This document shows positions 47,822-59,424 of a stretch of 64,000 nucleotides of DNA, one piece after another; positions within the stretch are counted from its first letter, which is position 1; each line of letters begins with the position of its first letter. A model generated the notes under the pieces. That model searched no databases, had not been told where the DNA came from, and saw nothing but the letters and a program-made list of their open reading frames with translations. A program made the translations under genes and the position numbers. The stretch spans positions 77,836,142 to 77,900,141 of the forward strand of contig CM049306.1 of assembly GCA_026874595.1 (NCBI GenBank). Direction: 5' to 3'. The stretch comes from Sipunculus nudus. Lineage: Eukaryota; Annelida; Sipuncula; Golfingiida; Sipunculidae.

Positions 47822-48110
47822 TGTCATTCAGGGGTACAGCACAGAACTCAAAACCGGTACTTCGTGAGTTCAAAACTGAGCCGAAGAACATGAGATTTTT
47901 TACGGTCGCCCCCCCCCCCCCCCCCAACACCATACAGGGTGGACGCTCTGTAGGTTTAATGGTAAGGCTATGCAACATATCTGTGTTTCAGTCACAAACG
48001 ACTTTCCACTATAGAGATTCCTCGTTGTTATGCAATGTGGTTGATGACACACCAAGGACCCGCAGGTGCGGTAGGCATAAGGCCTGGCTGACAACAGGAT
48101 ACAAGTTAAC
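47822..48110 (+). mobile_element. tRNA-derived SINE, diverged third copy
   Basis: It begins with TCATTCAGGGGTACAGCAC, parallel to the A-box head of the copies at 3840 and 52218. A GAGTTCAAAAC B-box relic follows near 47866, then the body segments TTTTACGGTCG and GGACGCTCTGTAGGTTTAAT. A C-run of about 15 bases (47910-47925) replaces the CCCCCACC part. This is an older independent insertion of the same family inside the segment private to duplication copy 2. Confidence 0.65.
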
Positions 48111-48289
48111 CTACTACCTCAAAATAAAAATTACCTAAGATATCATAAACCAGGCCTACAGGCCTAATGCGATATAATGCTCATGATAATATGCTTATCC
48201 ATTACATTTCAGGGACATGTATTACATGTTTATGTACAGTGCAAGTACTAAACTTTTGAACCTGAGTATAGGCACCAATTAAACAAATG

Positions 48290-48790
48290 TCATTCCTGAA
48301 ATACTGGCATGGATGTATATACAACACAAAAATGATTGCAGGTGGCGCTACTATTCCTGTGTATGAGAAAGAAAATGCAAAATTTATGGCAGATACTACA
48401 AACAACTCTTGTACTATGTGTACAGATGCATTAAACCAAAAAAAGTACACACACACAATTGCAGGTGCCACCATATGTCTTGTATACGACGAAGCTATGC
48501 TATATAAATATCCCCGTTTTCACACTGATATACCAGTTCCTTCTGAGGAATAAGCAGGGACATACACTGTGCACATATTATTGTAGGTGGCCCCTCCAGT
48601 CTTGTATATGACGATGCTGTCAACAATGTATGGATATGCAAAATGTCAGGCTGATATATAGCAAATCCCTTCTGATAAATAAGCAAGGACATACATTGTG
48701 AAAAAATCATTGTACGTGGCGAGATCAGCGTTGTGTACGAGAAAGCCTTCAAAAATGGATGGAAAGGCCAATATTTCAATTAGATACATT
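48290..48790 (+). repeat. Tandem repeat array of about 125-base units
   Basis: Three to four diverged units share ATTGCAGGTGGCGC/ATTGTAGGTGGCCCC, TCTTGTATA.GACGA.GCT and a CC.TTCTGA.GAATAAGCA.GGACATAC segment, at about 48335, 48460, 48580 and 48710. The last unit (GTGTACGAGAAAGCCTTCAA, then AATGGATGGAAAGGCCAATA) matches the reverse complement of the array at 63.0-64.0 kb. Confidence 0.65.
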
Positions 48791-48959
48791 AAACATTTCT
48801 AGTGTCAGATGCGCTCGGTGACCAGGCTTAGCTGATATAGGCAGTTGTCAAGCAAGTGAAACTCTTGACCTATACCTGGCCTGTACTGACTGAACTCTTG
48901 AACTGTTGCCTAATCTGATACAGCTGTTAGTCTGCAAGAGCTATACATAGACCGAATGA

Positions 48960-49270
48960 AATTCCATTTTTTTATTAAAATATTTAGGATAATAACAGAT
49001 GCCTATTGAAAGCTAAAGCAGAGTACAGATATATTTTATCCATGGATCTGTTGCCAAATCTGAAATAGTTGGCAGTCCGCCAGGTTATTTACAGATACAA
49101 AATCTTGGCCTGTAGCCAAATCTGTATTGACAAACTGAAAGATGATTTTTTTATTCAAGCTGACATTTTCATAAGAATTTTTTTATCAAAATGTGTAGGA
49201 TAATAACAGATGCCCATTGAAAACTAAATCAAAATACAGATATTTTTTTATTCATGGATTTATCTCACAC
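48960..49270 (+). repeat. Pair of repeats of about 90 bases, 210 bases apart
   Basis: 48966-49050 and 49177-49263 share AGGATAATAACAGATGCC, ATTGAAA.CTAAA and TACAGATAT.TTT. Non-coding. Confidence 0.6.
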
Positions 49271-49719
49271 ATGATTTGGATATAAACACCACATGTTTAT
49301 GTTGCCTGAACAGCTCTGCTTATATACCCACAGAGCTTAGTCTGTTAATACCATAAATCTACTAGCGTTTTTTACGAAAACATCTCACAGTTCTTTATTG
49401 TCCAATTTACAACAATTTAGGCAAAATCATCTAAATAAACTTGAACAAGGCCACCTTAAATTCATTTTTATACAATGATACAAAATATGAAACGAGTTTA
49501 CAGAAAAGACTCGGCCACAAGACCAACTTCAGCTTTCTGTGACTGAAGAAATCAATGAACCAGATCTATTCTTATACAAACGAAAAAATCCTACAGAAAG
49601 ATAATTTTTTTGCGAAGAAATAAAGCATTCGGTTTTTCATCACAAAACATTTCTAATGCAGTGGCTGAAAGAGACTTAAATAACAGGTTTATTTTGCCCG
49701 TAAAAAAGGAGCTCGATGT

Positions 49720-50345
49720 AGATGGCGCAACATAAAACCCAATTTCAAACATAAGTCATGTGACCAATATTTGCACACCACTTGGTGATTCTAGCTCCTG
49801 CCGTTTCTGAGATTGTAATGTTATAGTATGCTTACTTGGCTCAATAAATCAGTTCAAAATCCTGTAACTCGGCACAAATTAATTGAACCCAAACTATTTG
49901 AACAAACTTTAAAGAATTCAACTCTGAGATCATTTCTGTAAAACATTGAACAATTTGTCTGAATGATTTCGGAGAAGAAGAATTTCAGGATTCATCCAGG
50001 GAAAATGCCGAGGGAGCCACAAAAAGCCCAGTTCCAAAACATTTGACATGTGACTGAATTTTGACACAGTTTGGTGATGCTAACACATACTATTCCTCGG
50101 AAGTGTTATGTACTTATGACCGATGAGCCCCGTACTAGAAATTTGGTGATGACAGGTCCTGTTGTCTCCGAGACTGTACTTTTAGTGTGCTTATTTGGCC
50201 ATATGACTAAGTTCAACTTTCTGGAACTTGTTCAATATCATTGAACTGAAACTATTCGAAAAAAAAAACTTGAGATTGTTTCTGGTATTATGTATTTGAA
50301 ATATTGATGAAATTTGGCTGAACAGTTTTTGAGAAAATGTTTAGT
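49720..50345 (+). repeat. Two diverged tandem units of about 300 bases
   Basis: Units at about 49720-50000 and 50010-50340 share CATGTGAC, CAGTTTGGTGAT or CACTTGGTGATTCT, GCTCCTG / GGTCCTG, AGATTGTA and GCTTA.TTGGC. They also share AAACTATT.GAA, and GTTTCTG with a final CTGAA..TTT..GAGAA. They end where duplication copy 2 resumes homology with copy 1. Non-coding. Confidence 0.6.
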
Positions 50346-50349
50346 AAAT

Positions 50350-52700
50350 TGATAAATGTATGAAACTACCACATTGGACTCACTACCAGAAAGCCTCTGA
50401 TCTTAGTTATCTATTGAGACCATATATGTTATGGTATACGTGTATATTGTTTTCATGAAGTTTTTTAACTAAATACCATTGGAAAGTCGATGCGGGTAAA
50501 GTTTAATTTTCATGTGGGGTCATTACATTCGACAGCGGATAACTATGACTAAGCGACCACTCTGGATCAGTTATCATACCAAATTATCATCTATAGGCAT
50601 AGACCTTTAAGAAAAACCTACTTAAGTTTTGCAAACCTGAATGGTACAAATATCTGCTCTGGCCCATTGACTTAATGGAATTTCATTCGTCTTACTAGCT
50701 GTCTGTCAAGCACACGCGCACATTAACAGAAAAAGCTCTGATTATTTTGCTTTCTGTCACCTTCATTGGCGGAGGTAATAACTTACCGATTACTTCGCTG
50801 TCCCTTACCAGGAATTGTTTGTGTCAAGAATCTGTGATATGATGTGTACATATTCTGTTGGACTCCACGTGGCAATTGCGAGAAATACCCGGCCGATAAT
50901 ATCTGTCACGCTTCAGGAACTGTGTTGTATCTCCTAGTAACTAGATAAGACCAACGTATTTTTTTCATACTGGTGGTTTGATTCTGATATTATCTAGAAA
51001 AATACCTCGAATAATTGTATATCGTTACAACTTTGTCGTGTCCAGTTGACAGGTTTTCTGTACGCACTATCGCCAGTCTTACACAGGCGAGCTTGTTTTC
51101 TTATCCCCAATGTAAGCCGGATGTTATAATGACGTATACACCTCTTCTGTCTATATATTATTATAGCAAGGTCATTTGCTCATTTTATATCATTTTAACT
51201 CGAAATCTCTCCGATTATAGACGGTAAGGGTTTATAATTAATCTTAACTGATTAATCTGAACTCCACCTCCCGTTCGTTCTGACTGTACTGCTGTTAGGG
51301 AAAAAAAAAACAGGTTTTGAAAGTTATACTACGGAGCCCCGGCCAACCCGTTTAAGAATTTAATTCAGATACGATGTATATTATAGTAATAAATACCAAT
51401 TTATTTAATTTGGAAGATCTGTAGTTTATAACAAAAAAAATATGTTAACATCATTTAATCCCATCGGTGGCAGTCATGGGCACTGGCTGCATGGGAAAGG
51501 AATACATTGAACATCTATTGATTGGAAGATGCCTTGTAAACACTCTTTAAAAGATAACGATCTATACATAACATTCTAAAATAATATAATTAACAGTGGT
51601 CGCACTGGAGTAATTTCACAGAACTCCTTTGATATATTTACTTTTTTTGGTCTAGAATTGTCGGGATTGATAGAAAGAGTGTCCGGGGATCATTTTTCTG
51701 GTATGTCGGAGGTGTATCACAGCGCCACCTGACGGTGAGCCATCAAGGCAGAGAGCAGTTGGTTAGTCAGCACGGAGCTCTGTCCTTTATCGTCTAACAT
51801 TACATAATGTTCAGTATTTCCTAGAACATCAACAAGAAAAAAAGGACTATATTAATACATTATGGGATAAGCAGGGTTTGGAATAAACATTTATCTTGTC
51901 TGTTGTTTATTAATTTACAAATTATCTTTAGCCATGCTGTCCCTATGTATTTCTATGGCCTGTGCAACCAAATGTTCACCTGTCACGTCTGTGTAGTTGT
52001 GTTATCCATTAATATATTAAAATATGATAGCCAGTCTTCGTTATATATAAGAACTGTCCATCGTATATATAGGATAAATCTACTTTGGATTTTATGTTTA
52101 AACAATCAACACGTAGCTTGCTAATATGAAAGCTCGCATGGCCTCATATACCACCATGGGCATGAAGAGGATAGGTAGGTAGGTATGAAAGCTTGCATGT
52201 AAGTGTCGTTTTAAGCGACATATGTGGCTCAGGGGTATAGCACAAGAATAAAAGCTGCGAGATCGGGAATTCGAATCTCAGCCAAGGCGTTGAATCTTTT
52301 TCACGGTCGGCCCCCACCAAGGGTTGACGCTCTGCGGGCGTAATGGGAAGGCCGTGCCAAACGGCCGTGTTCCACTCATGAGCATTTCGGGGGTTCCTTA
52401 GTGGTATGACCCAGCAATGGGGACGATTTTATACCCAGGGCCGCCGGTCCACTAGTCATCGGGCTAGTTAACACATGATATACAATGAGTAGAAGTGTAT
52501 GATACTGTCCTCTCATGTAGTCCGAAAACGGAATTGAAATCTGCAAAGTACTTTAACTTAAGCTATGTCTAAAAATGGAGGCGGTTACCCCAAACAACAA
52601 TTGAAAAAAAATGATATTTTTTTTGTGATTTACCTTTTTCATTTTGTTTTTATTTACGTCTTTAACGTTCGTTCTCCTTTAGTAAAGACTGGCTTTATAT
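50350..52700. repeat. Duplicated non-coding stretch (partner 1610-4320)
   Basis: Shares its whole order with copy 1 apart from the absent inverted-repeat element. It contains the dispersed repeat at its start and the SINE near its end. The small open stretches at 51015-51227 and 51903-52124 are not conserved in frame in copy 1. Confidence 0.75.
52212..52465 (+). mobile_element. tRNA-derived SINE, copy 2
   Basis: This is the duplicate of 3835-4085, nearly identical, with the same A-box and B-box and GC-rich body. It was carried along in the segmental duplication and was not inserted independently. Confidence 0.7.
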
Positions 52701-52727
52701 ATATATATATATATAAAGTTTTGATCC

Positions 52728-54374
52728 AAGTTCAAAAGTACATTTGAAATTAATAATATATATTTATTATGAGTCATTTTAAATTTTGTATCAGGTCACT
52801 GAAAAGAGTATATTTCAGTTAGATCTATTTCATCTATTCACACCACCTTGAATAAAACTTCATATAAAAACCTTTTTTTCAGGATTAACTTTAAATATCC
52901 TGCTTCAGTTTGAGAAAAAAAAATCATCCTTTTTTGAAATCGCAAAATTAGTGCTTGCTGAAGCTTTCACGTCGCATAAGACTGGTGTTGCTACTTACTT
53001 CCATTTGATGTTGCATTTCCTTGTCTTACGTGCAATCAAACACATTCACATATGTATGAGAAGAGCAAAAATGTGTGTGTTGAAAACAGAAATATGAAAT
53101 AATTGTATTATATACAGATTCTGTATCACGATGAAGAATTGTGAACAAAATGTAAAACTACTTCAGTGATGTCTTAAACACTCATGTTACTAATGGAATT
53201 TAAGTTTAAAAATCATTCAGACAGCATGTCTGTGCCCCACACGAAATTGTCCCTCTTTGTTTACATTTCTTCTTATCAGGGGCGTCAATGTGGGGGGGGG
53301 GGGGGGTGGAGGTTATATATACCCGCGACCCTTTAGCAAAAGGGGATGATCTATGTAATCCTCCTCTCTGTGTGTGTGTTTGAAAAAAAGTTGCGAGCCA
53401 TTCCCCCCCTACCCTTGAAGACAAAATGACGCCACTGCTCCTTATTGTCTAAAATATATTTAAATTACAGGCTATCTCCCTCAGCGGATCACATAGTCGA
53501 TGTATATTCTTTTTTTATTAAAACCTTAAGAAAAATAAACATGCATTACCGAACGCCACCACATGAACCATGGAGAATGCCTAGCTATTATAGTTAGTTG
53601 TATAACCATATAAAAAAAACAAAGTTTATATTTATCATTACTGGTAGCTTACAGTTAAATCCTTTTCAGGCTTTAGAGAATGTGGGGGTGGTAGGGGGGC
53701 GATGGATTCGGCTAAATGTGATTTCAATCCAATCAATCCTGAGTTACGATACCAATTTTCCAGAAAAATTTATACATGGATCATGAGGGTAAGCAGTTTC
53801 TGGCAGAAAGAATTTTGCCTGTTGTTTGTACATGAATTTTAAATTTTACCAGTCAGAACTATATGAAAACAATATTAACGTGTTAATAAATAATAAAATT
53901 TAATACGAAGTAGAAATATTTTCATGAACTGTTCAAAAAGAAGTATAGGTACATTCAGTTTATTTCTAAAATAGTATTTTCAATTATGACAGATATTACT
54001 TTATCCAAGTATGTAGTAATAATTAATAACCTAGGGGTATGATAATAATAATATGTTCCATCAATTCCTGCAGACTTGTTGCGACACCTGGATTTTTTTT
54101 TTAATTTCACACATTTTTTTACTCTATTTTTAAAACCTTCAAAGCTGTGGTCGTCCGTTAAGAGGGCACATATTATTACCTGGACCTAGAATATTCTTAC
54201 TTAATATCCAGGAAGGTCCATGTAAAATCTCCTCAGAAACCTTAATTAGGTGTCTGTTACCCATATCATCTGGCCTATTGTTTTCAGAATTACCCCCCCC
54301 CACCCCAGAATAATTGATACCAAAGCTCCAGTATCTGAATAACTTATGCATTGATTATGCATTCATGTTAATAA
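52728..54374. repeat. Duplicated non-coding stretch (partner 5716-7580)
   Basis: Matches copy 1, with a private insert of about 120 bases at 53455-53575 and without 6910-7255. A G-run lies at 53293-53306. No gene was seen. Confidence 0.7.
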
Positions 54375-55690
54375 CTCATTTATTGACTCTAAAATAGAGT
54401 TTGATGCTACGGAGGCCAACGTGCCGTCTGAAGAAGAAACCGTAACTTGCGGGGTAAAAACCTCAGTCGATTCCTGCGAGGAACTTAATAAGGCTAGGTC
54501 CTTTCAATACTAATGCTAGGAGTATCCACTAGACAATGCTAAGTCTTTTTAAGGCTTTTGTGAGAGTATTTCAAAAGAGGCCAGGTCCTCTTTTGACAAA
54601 CAGAAGTTTGTTTCTGATGAGGAGAATTCCTCTGTTGACTTTGTTGAGGGGTTTGATTGTAATAAGGATGTAGAATTCTTAAGTGACTCTGAAAAAGATT
54701 TTATGACTGACACTATCAGTGTCAATTCTTTGTTTGATGAAACTGAGGTAGTAGATTCCTCTTCTGACTCCGAAATGATGTTATTTGACCCATTCATACA
54801 TGATGGTTTTGTATCACTTTTAAATGATTTTTTCAGACTGTACCCCTATTAGAATTTGAGGAACACTGGTTCAGGCCAGACTCTCATGTTAGCAAACACT
54901 TTGCCAATTTTTGTAATAGGTCCTTTACTGGTGCACATGCACTTGTTAATAGTGTGTTTTCAGACAGGCACACTTCAGTTCCGCTTCACAGTATCCATGT
55001 AAGGTCAGATTTGATTTCTGGGAATATTACTGTGGGCATAAGAACTACTTTACCCTTTTAGGGAATACAGTTGCTACTAGGCAATGATGTTGCAGGTGAC
55101 AAAGTACGGCCTGTACCAATAGTGACAGAACAGCCGTCACTTGATCAGGACATCGATCCTGAAAATCAGGAAATTCCTGGTTTGTATCCTTCATAGGCTG
55201 TTACTAGATCTATGGCCAAGAAAACACACATGAGGATAATGGTCCAGATAATAACACTCTGTCACTAGCGACTTGTCTAACGACTCGCCCGTACAGAATG
55301 CAGATATCTTATCGTGGAACAGCATAAGGACCCTGATACTTCATGTTTGTTTCCCAGGTCAGTTTCTAAAGATGAACTCTAACAGAACCAAACTTGTCTC
55401 TATGTTAAAAATGGAGTGCTTATGCGTAAATATCGACCACCTGATGTATGCGCTGATGATGAGTGAGCCATTAAACATCAAATAGTAGTCCGCAAAAGTT
55501 ATCGCAATGAAATACTAAGCATGGTACATGAGGCTCCTTTGTCTGGCCATTTAGGTATAGATAAAACTTATTAGAAAGTGAGTACACATTTCTATTGGCC
55601 TAACCTCAGGACAGATGTACAATATTGTAAATCATACCATACATGCCAGATGGTAGGCATGCCCAATCAGAATCCTCCAAAGCCTTACAC
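54375..55690 (+). mobile_element. Ty3/gypsy fossil, copy 2 (partial)
   Basis: This is the duplicate of part of the element at 7590-10414, with protease-like and zinc-region integrase stretches recognisable and no LTR. It is broken in several places. The relic ends where the two segmental copies diverge, just before the first amidase exon. It therefore probably lies in an amidase intron or at the 5' edge of that gene. Confidence 0.7.
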
Positions 55691-55769
55691 AGGCCTATTC
55701 CTGCTTTAAGTAATATGTATTTGAAAAACTGGAAGCGAGTCTGCATTTACGTTTCTCTTGTTTTAACAG

Positions 55770-55903
55770 GTGGCACCATCACTGGCAAGGGAATGGTGGA
55801 AGATTTTTGTTTTTCTGGGAGCAGTTTCACATGGTCCTTTGGACCAATCCTGAACACTCATGATAAAACCCTCAGTGCTGGAGGCTTTACCAGTGGCTGC
55901 GCG
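55770..55903 (+). pseudogene. Amidase-signature gene, exon a
   Basis: The acceptor TTTTAACAG ends at 55769 and the donor GTAATA starts at 55904. The exon reads GTITGKGMVEDFCFSGSSFT, then GPILNTHDKTLSAGGFTSGCA, matching the amidase-signature segment GGTITGKAVxE..C.SG through GGSSSGSA. The entry phase is 1 (a G from an earlier exon completes GGT) and the exit phase is 0. In the family the first serine of GGSS is the cis-serine of the Ser-cisSer-Lys triad. Here it is Phe (GGFTSG), which would be incompatible with normal catalysis. Exons coding the upstream lysine were not found in this window. Confidence 0.8.
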
Positions 55904-56564
55904 GTAATAGTAATAATGGGTCTCGTAAAAGTACTAAAAAGCAACAATTGCTCAACACAAATAGATGTCAGCTTTGAAACTTCATGTTAGTCTTTAATAC
56001 TATCAGGTTATACCCTCTGCAAGCCAGGGACCAATAATGTTCTTGCATGCGGTTATGTTTTTCCTTGTTCAAAGTCTTTTCACTACTCGAGACTATAATT
56101 AATCAGCTTCTGCAGGTGAATCCCTTTTGTTTGTACAGCCTCCAGGCTGTCAAAATGATTTCCGTGGAAACTTTCATCAAATTAGTAAGATGGTTAGCTA
56201 TATAAATAAGCAAAAGAATACGTAATTTGAGCTGATTAAAGAATTATTATAACACTGAATAACACCTTCATGTAACAAAATACATTTTCAAGCAAAAATT
56301 AGTACTGCACACAATAAATTTGTCTAAGAAGGTTTGAAATTAAGATGAATATCTCATAAGATGCAATATCATTAGTCGTATTTGGTTTTAATATATAATT
56401 TTATTATTATATCGCGCGATTTTATTTTAAACAGGCCTTCAAATATCTTTTTTCATTAGATTGAAAGATATATTAATTCAACCAATTTTGAATTTATATT
56501 GCAATGTAACAACAAAATTATATCCTTTACGGTAGTATAATGCCAAACATAATGTGGGTCTTAG
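55904..56564 (+). other. Amidase intron a-b, nothing recognised
   Basis: AT-rich intron with consensus GT and AG ends. No repeat partner was seen. Confidence 0.6.
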
Positions 56565-56765
56565 GTGGCAAATGGAGACGTGGACATGGCAGTTGGTGGC
56601 GACACGGGTGGATCTAATCGCCTACCGTCCTGCTGGTGTGGAATCGTTGGTTTAAAACCCACATTCGGATTGGTTCCTTTGACAGGAAGTATGCTGATTG
56701 AACCCACACATCACCACTTGGGTCCAATGACCAAAACCATTGAAGACTGTGCTCTGCTGCTAGAG
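56565..56765 (+). pseudogene. Amidase-signature gene, exon b (nucleophile)
   Basis: The acceptor TCTTAG ends at 56564 and the donor GTAAGA starts at 56766. It codes 67 residues in phase 0: [20 protein letters not shown], then [17 protein letters not shown] and [17 protein letters not shown] carries the nucleophilic serine of the amidase-signature family, and the [11 protein letters not shown] segment is diagnostic. The reading continues directly from exon a (SGCA then VANGD). This exon is intact; I call it pseudogene only because of the damage in exons a and d. Confidence 0.85.
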
Positions 56766-57092
56766 GTAAGACTATCTAACACAGTAACATTTGATTCATT
56801 TAATCAATCTATAAATGAATTTCATGTATGAGTGTAAAAAAGAACGTCTAATTAAATTTAAAATTTCGTTGAAATCGATATGGATCATTTATAAACACTA
56901 TCGGTCATTAATCATTCTTTAAATGTATCCTTTTAGCTTGCTTGTCACTAGTTGTGGAACAGGTCATCATGTATGGTGTCAGGATGTTAAATATTATATG
57001 TGAATATGCTCTTGTCTGTTTATATATCATGTATTATACCATTTAAGTTTCCTTCATCCAAAATTTTGTCTATCCTTGCATCAAATTCGTAG

Positions 57093-57164
57093 TTAATTGC
57101 TGGATTTTACGAACTGGATGGAAGACAGAACCCTCATATCAAGAGCCAGGATTACACAAAAATG
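57093..57164 (+). pseudogene. Amidase-signature gene, exon c
   Basis: The acceptor CGTAG ends at 57092 and the donor GTAATT starts at 57165. It codes 24 residues in phase 0, LIAGFYELDGRQNPHIKSQD then YTKM. This fits the family segment after LLE (AIAGYDxxDPRQ..xxxPDYTKAL). It is short and diverged, so the call rests mainly on order and splice sites. Confidence 0.6.
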
Positions 57165-59000
57165 GTAATTGATTGAATACATTAAATACAAAAAGAAAAA
57201 GTGACTTGAACCACAGCTGCTTTGACTTTACAGTGAATACAAGACCCAGTTAAGGAGGCATTTATACTGCACCAGAAGGCCTACTGGACCGATCGATTTC
57301 TATATAATATTTAAGGGATACTACTCTTGACTGGGATCTTGCTTTCATTAAAAATAAACACACACAACAAGTTACACCAGTCGTCATGCAGTATGCTGAC
57401 TTTTAGCAGCACGGCGCAACCTAGGTTCACCACGAAGCAAATTAAATGCACGGCTCACTTTTTTAGTTACACCACATAGCACCTTATATGTATTTAACAT
57501 GACACCATACGTAGCTACTCAGGCAATGCACACTGCTGAACATGCGTTAATAAAGTTCTTTAAGTATACTTAAAGGTGCCTATTATCATGTCTGACGTTT
57601 ATTACGTAACGTTTTTAAAATGGTGTTTTGCCTCCAGGGGCCTTTCGGCTTCTGCTGACATGCAACCAACAACCTTTAGTTACATGTTTTTCCCCTGCTT
57701 GTAATCACAGGTGTGTTCACTAACAGCTTGTAGATAAGCAAGATCATACATCTGTTCCGTAAAAAGAATAAAAAAAAATGAATTACCCGGAATTCTTTAT
57801 TATGTACGCAGATGGAGCCAGAAATCCCATAAATTCTGCAGAAAAAGTTGGCGAATAGCTGGCTTTCATTGTTAATAGACTCACCTCTTGATTCATGCAT
57901 ACATTGCGCCCCCCCCCCCAACTCGAACACTTCATCCATTCACACTTCTTGCCTATGTACCGAGTTAAAGAAAGATGGATAAATTTTTACATAATATCTA
58001 ACTGCAAACACATGTATCAAGTTTTTAATAGTGACACGTTCTTAAGATAATCCTAAATTTAGACACACTGTAAAATCAGTATATTTGTAATCCATTGAAC
58101 GATTTCCCAGAAATGCTGAGAACACGTAAACGAAGAACATATTCACACGCTGCTATACACAGAGGTAATGATAATCTAAGTGAAAATATCCTGGGATACT
58201 TACAGACTGCAAAAGGTTACATCTTAGAACGATTTTATACAAAACACAAAATTCAGATACATATTATATTTTTTTTTTATGCACAGTCACTGATACAAAT
58301 GTATTACCACGTCAGGTCGTGTTAAAAAGGAAGGCTCATGGAATAATAAGATTTAGTTAAGGAACGTAGTTGAAAATATCTAATAATGTTATGTTTATTT
58401 TTATCATTAGATGTGTTGATCGATAGATCGCTTTTTATGGAACACGTGATAAAAAGTACTATCATATGATTTGTTATGAATAGCTGACAGACGATTCTGG
58501 AGGGTTAGGTGCTTCTGGGGGGCTTAACTGATAATTTACATTTAGGGAAGTATGTAGAATATTCGTGACTTGAACTTTCCCTAAGTTTCTTTGCGGCAGG
58601 TATATAGAGAAGTCGGCCCAATCCCATGAAGGAGTCAGTCGAGAAAAATTGTCTTTGCAAAAAGACAATTGTGAGATGTAGTTTCGCACCAGACTGGGTG
58701 TTATTTTAAGTTCCGCGTAAGGACGATTATTGGTCCTAAGAGATAATGTTAATTCAGCAGAGAAGGGCGTTAATAAAAATCAGTTGACATTGTATTTGTA
58801 ATGTTAGCGCCAGATAGCGGTAGGCGAAAGCCGGAGACCTGTTGAAGAATTGTATTTAGAGACTGTAGCTAGTCTTCTACGGCGGTGGCCAATCGTCGGA
58901 TGTTACCGGGATAAACATGTTTGGATATACCCTGAACGTGGGGTGACCTTTCTGGATTTTTGCGTGAAAGTTCCCGGGAAATATATGGCGCTGACCAGCT
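57165..59000. other. Amidase intron c-d, no gene seen
   Basis: AT-rich stretch with a C-run at 57909-57918. A more GC-balanced segment at 58690-59000 resembles neither flank and could be part of an old element. No ORF was supported. Confidence 0.5.
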
Positions 59001-59018
59001 CCGGTGTGGTGTGACAGT

Positions 59019-59133
59019 CACTTACTTATTGTTGTGACGGTTTCATTCACTCATATCATAGCAATTAATCAGAACATCGACCAGTAGTGGTCCGATATGA
59101 TTGGTCGAAACTATCACAACAGCAAGTAACTTG
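59019..59133. repeat. Imperfect inverted repeat (hairpin) in amidase intron
   Basis: The left arm (CACTTACTTATTGTTGTGAC, then GGTTTC and CATATCAT, about 59019-59059) pairs with the right arm (GATATGATTGGTCGAAACTA, then CACAACAGCAAGTAAC, about 59094-59130). The loop is about 35 bases. It may be a short MITE or a foldback repeat. No clear target duplication was found. Confidence 0.6.
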
Positions 59134-59273
59134 CTGTGCATAGGAAGCCTGTGATATGCATAAAACTACGCCAGGCTTATGCAATTGTTTAGGATAACAA
59201 AATATTGATATTCTTAATATCTAGTTTGCTACCCCTGTCTCTCTCCTGTTGCTGTGACATTCGTTTGGTGTCC

Positions 59274-59424
59274 TGTGATCTGACGGGGATGAAGATAGGC
59301 ATCCTGACTCAGGCATTTGAAGATGTTGAGCCAGACGTGGATTGAATGGTAGGAGAGGCCGCGATGAAACTCAAGACCTGTGGTGCAACGGTTCAAGAAG
59401 TATCTGTCCCGATGCATAGAGATG
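59274..59424 (+). pseudogene. Amidase-signature gene, exon d, with in-frame stop
   Basis: Reads DLTGMKIGILTQAFEDVEPD then VD, stop, MVGEAAMKLKTCGATVQEVS and VPMHRD, matching LTGxMKIGVLxExF through VREAAxxLxxxGAxVxEVSVP of the family. A TGA lies at 59344-59346, where serine is typical. The donor GTATAC starts at 59425. No AG acceptor is evident just before the first recognisable codon, so the 5' edge is approximate. If the TGA is real and not an assembly error, the gene cannot make a full amidase. Confidence 0.75.

Larger units (their letters stand above)
45765..55690 (+). repeat. Segmental duplication, copy 2 (partner 1-8640)
   Basis: This is the second copy of the block that opens the window, in direct orientation and about 46 kb away. 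It begins before the part visible in copy 1, since 45765-46040 carries the upstream end of the cysteine-cluster ORF that the window start cuts off. It ends at about 55690, only about 80 bases before the first recognisable amidase exon. A private 3 kb segment (47350-50345) contains a SINE and tandem repeats. Copy 2 lacks the inverted-repeat element found at 2278-2629 and so shows its empty site near 51005-51025. Confidence 0.9.
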
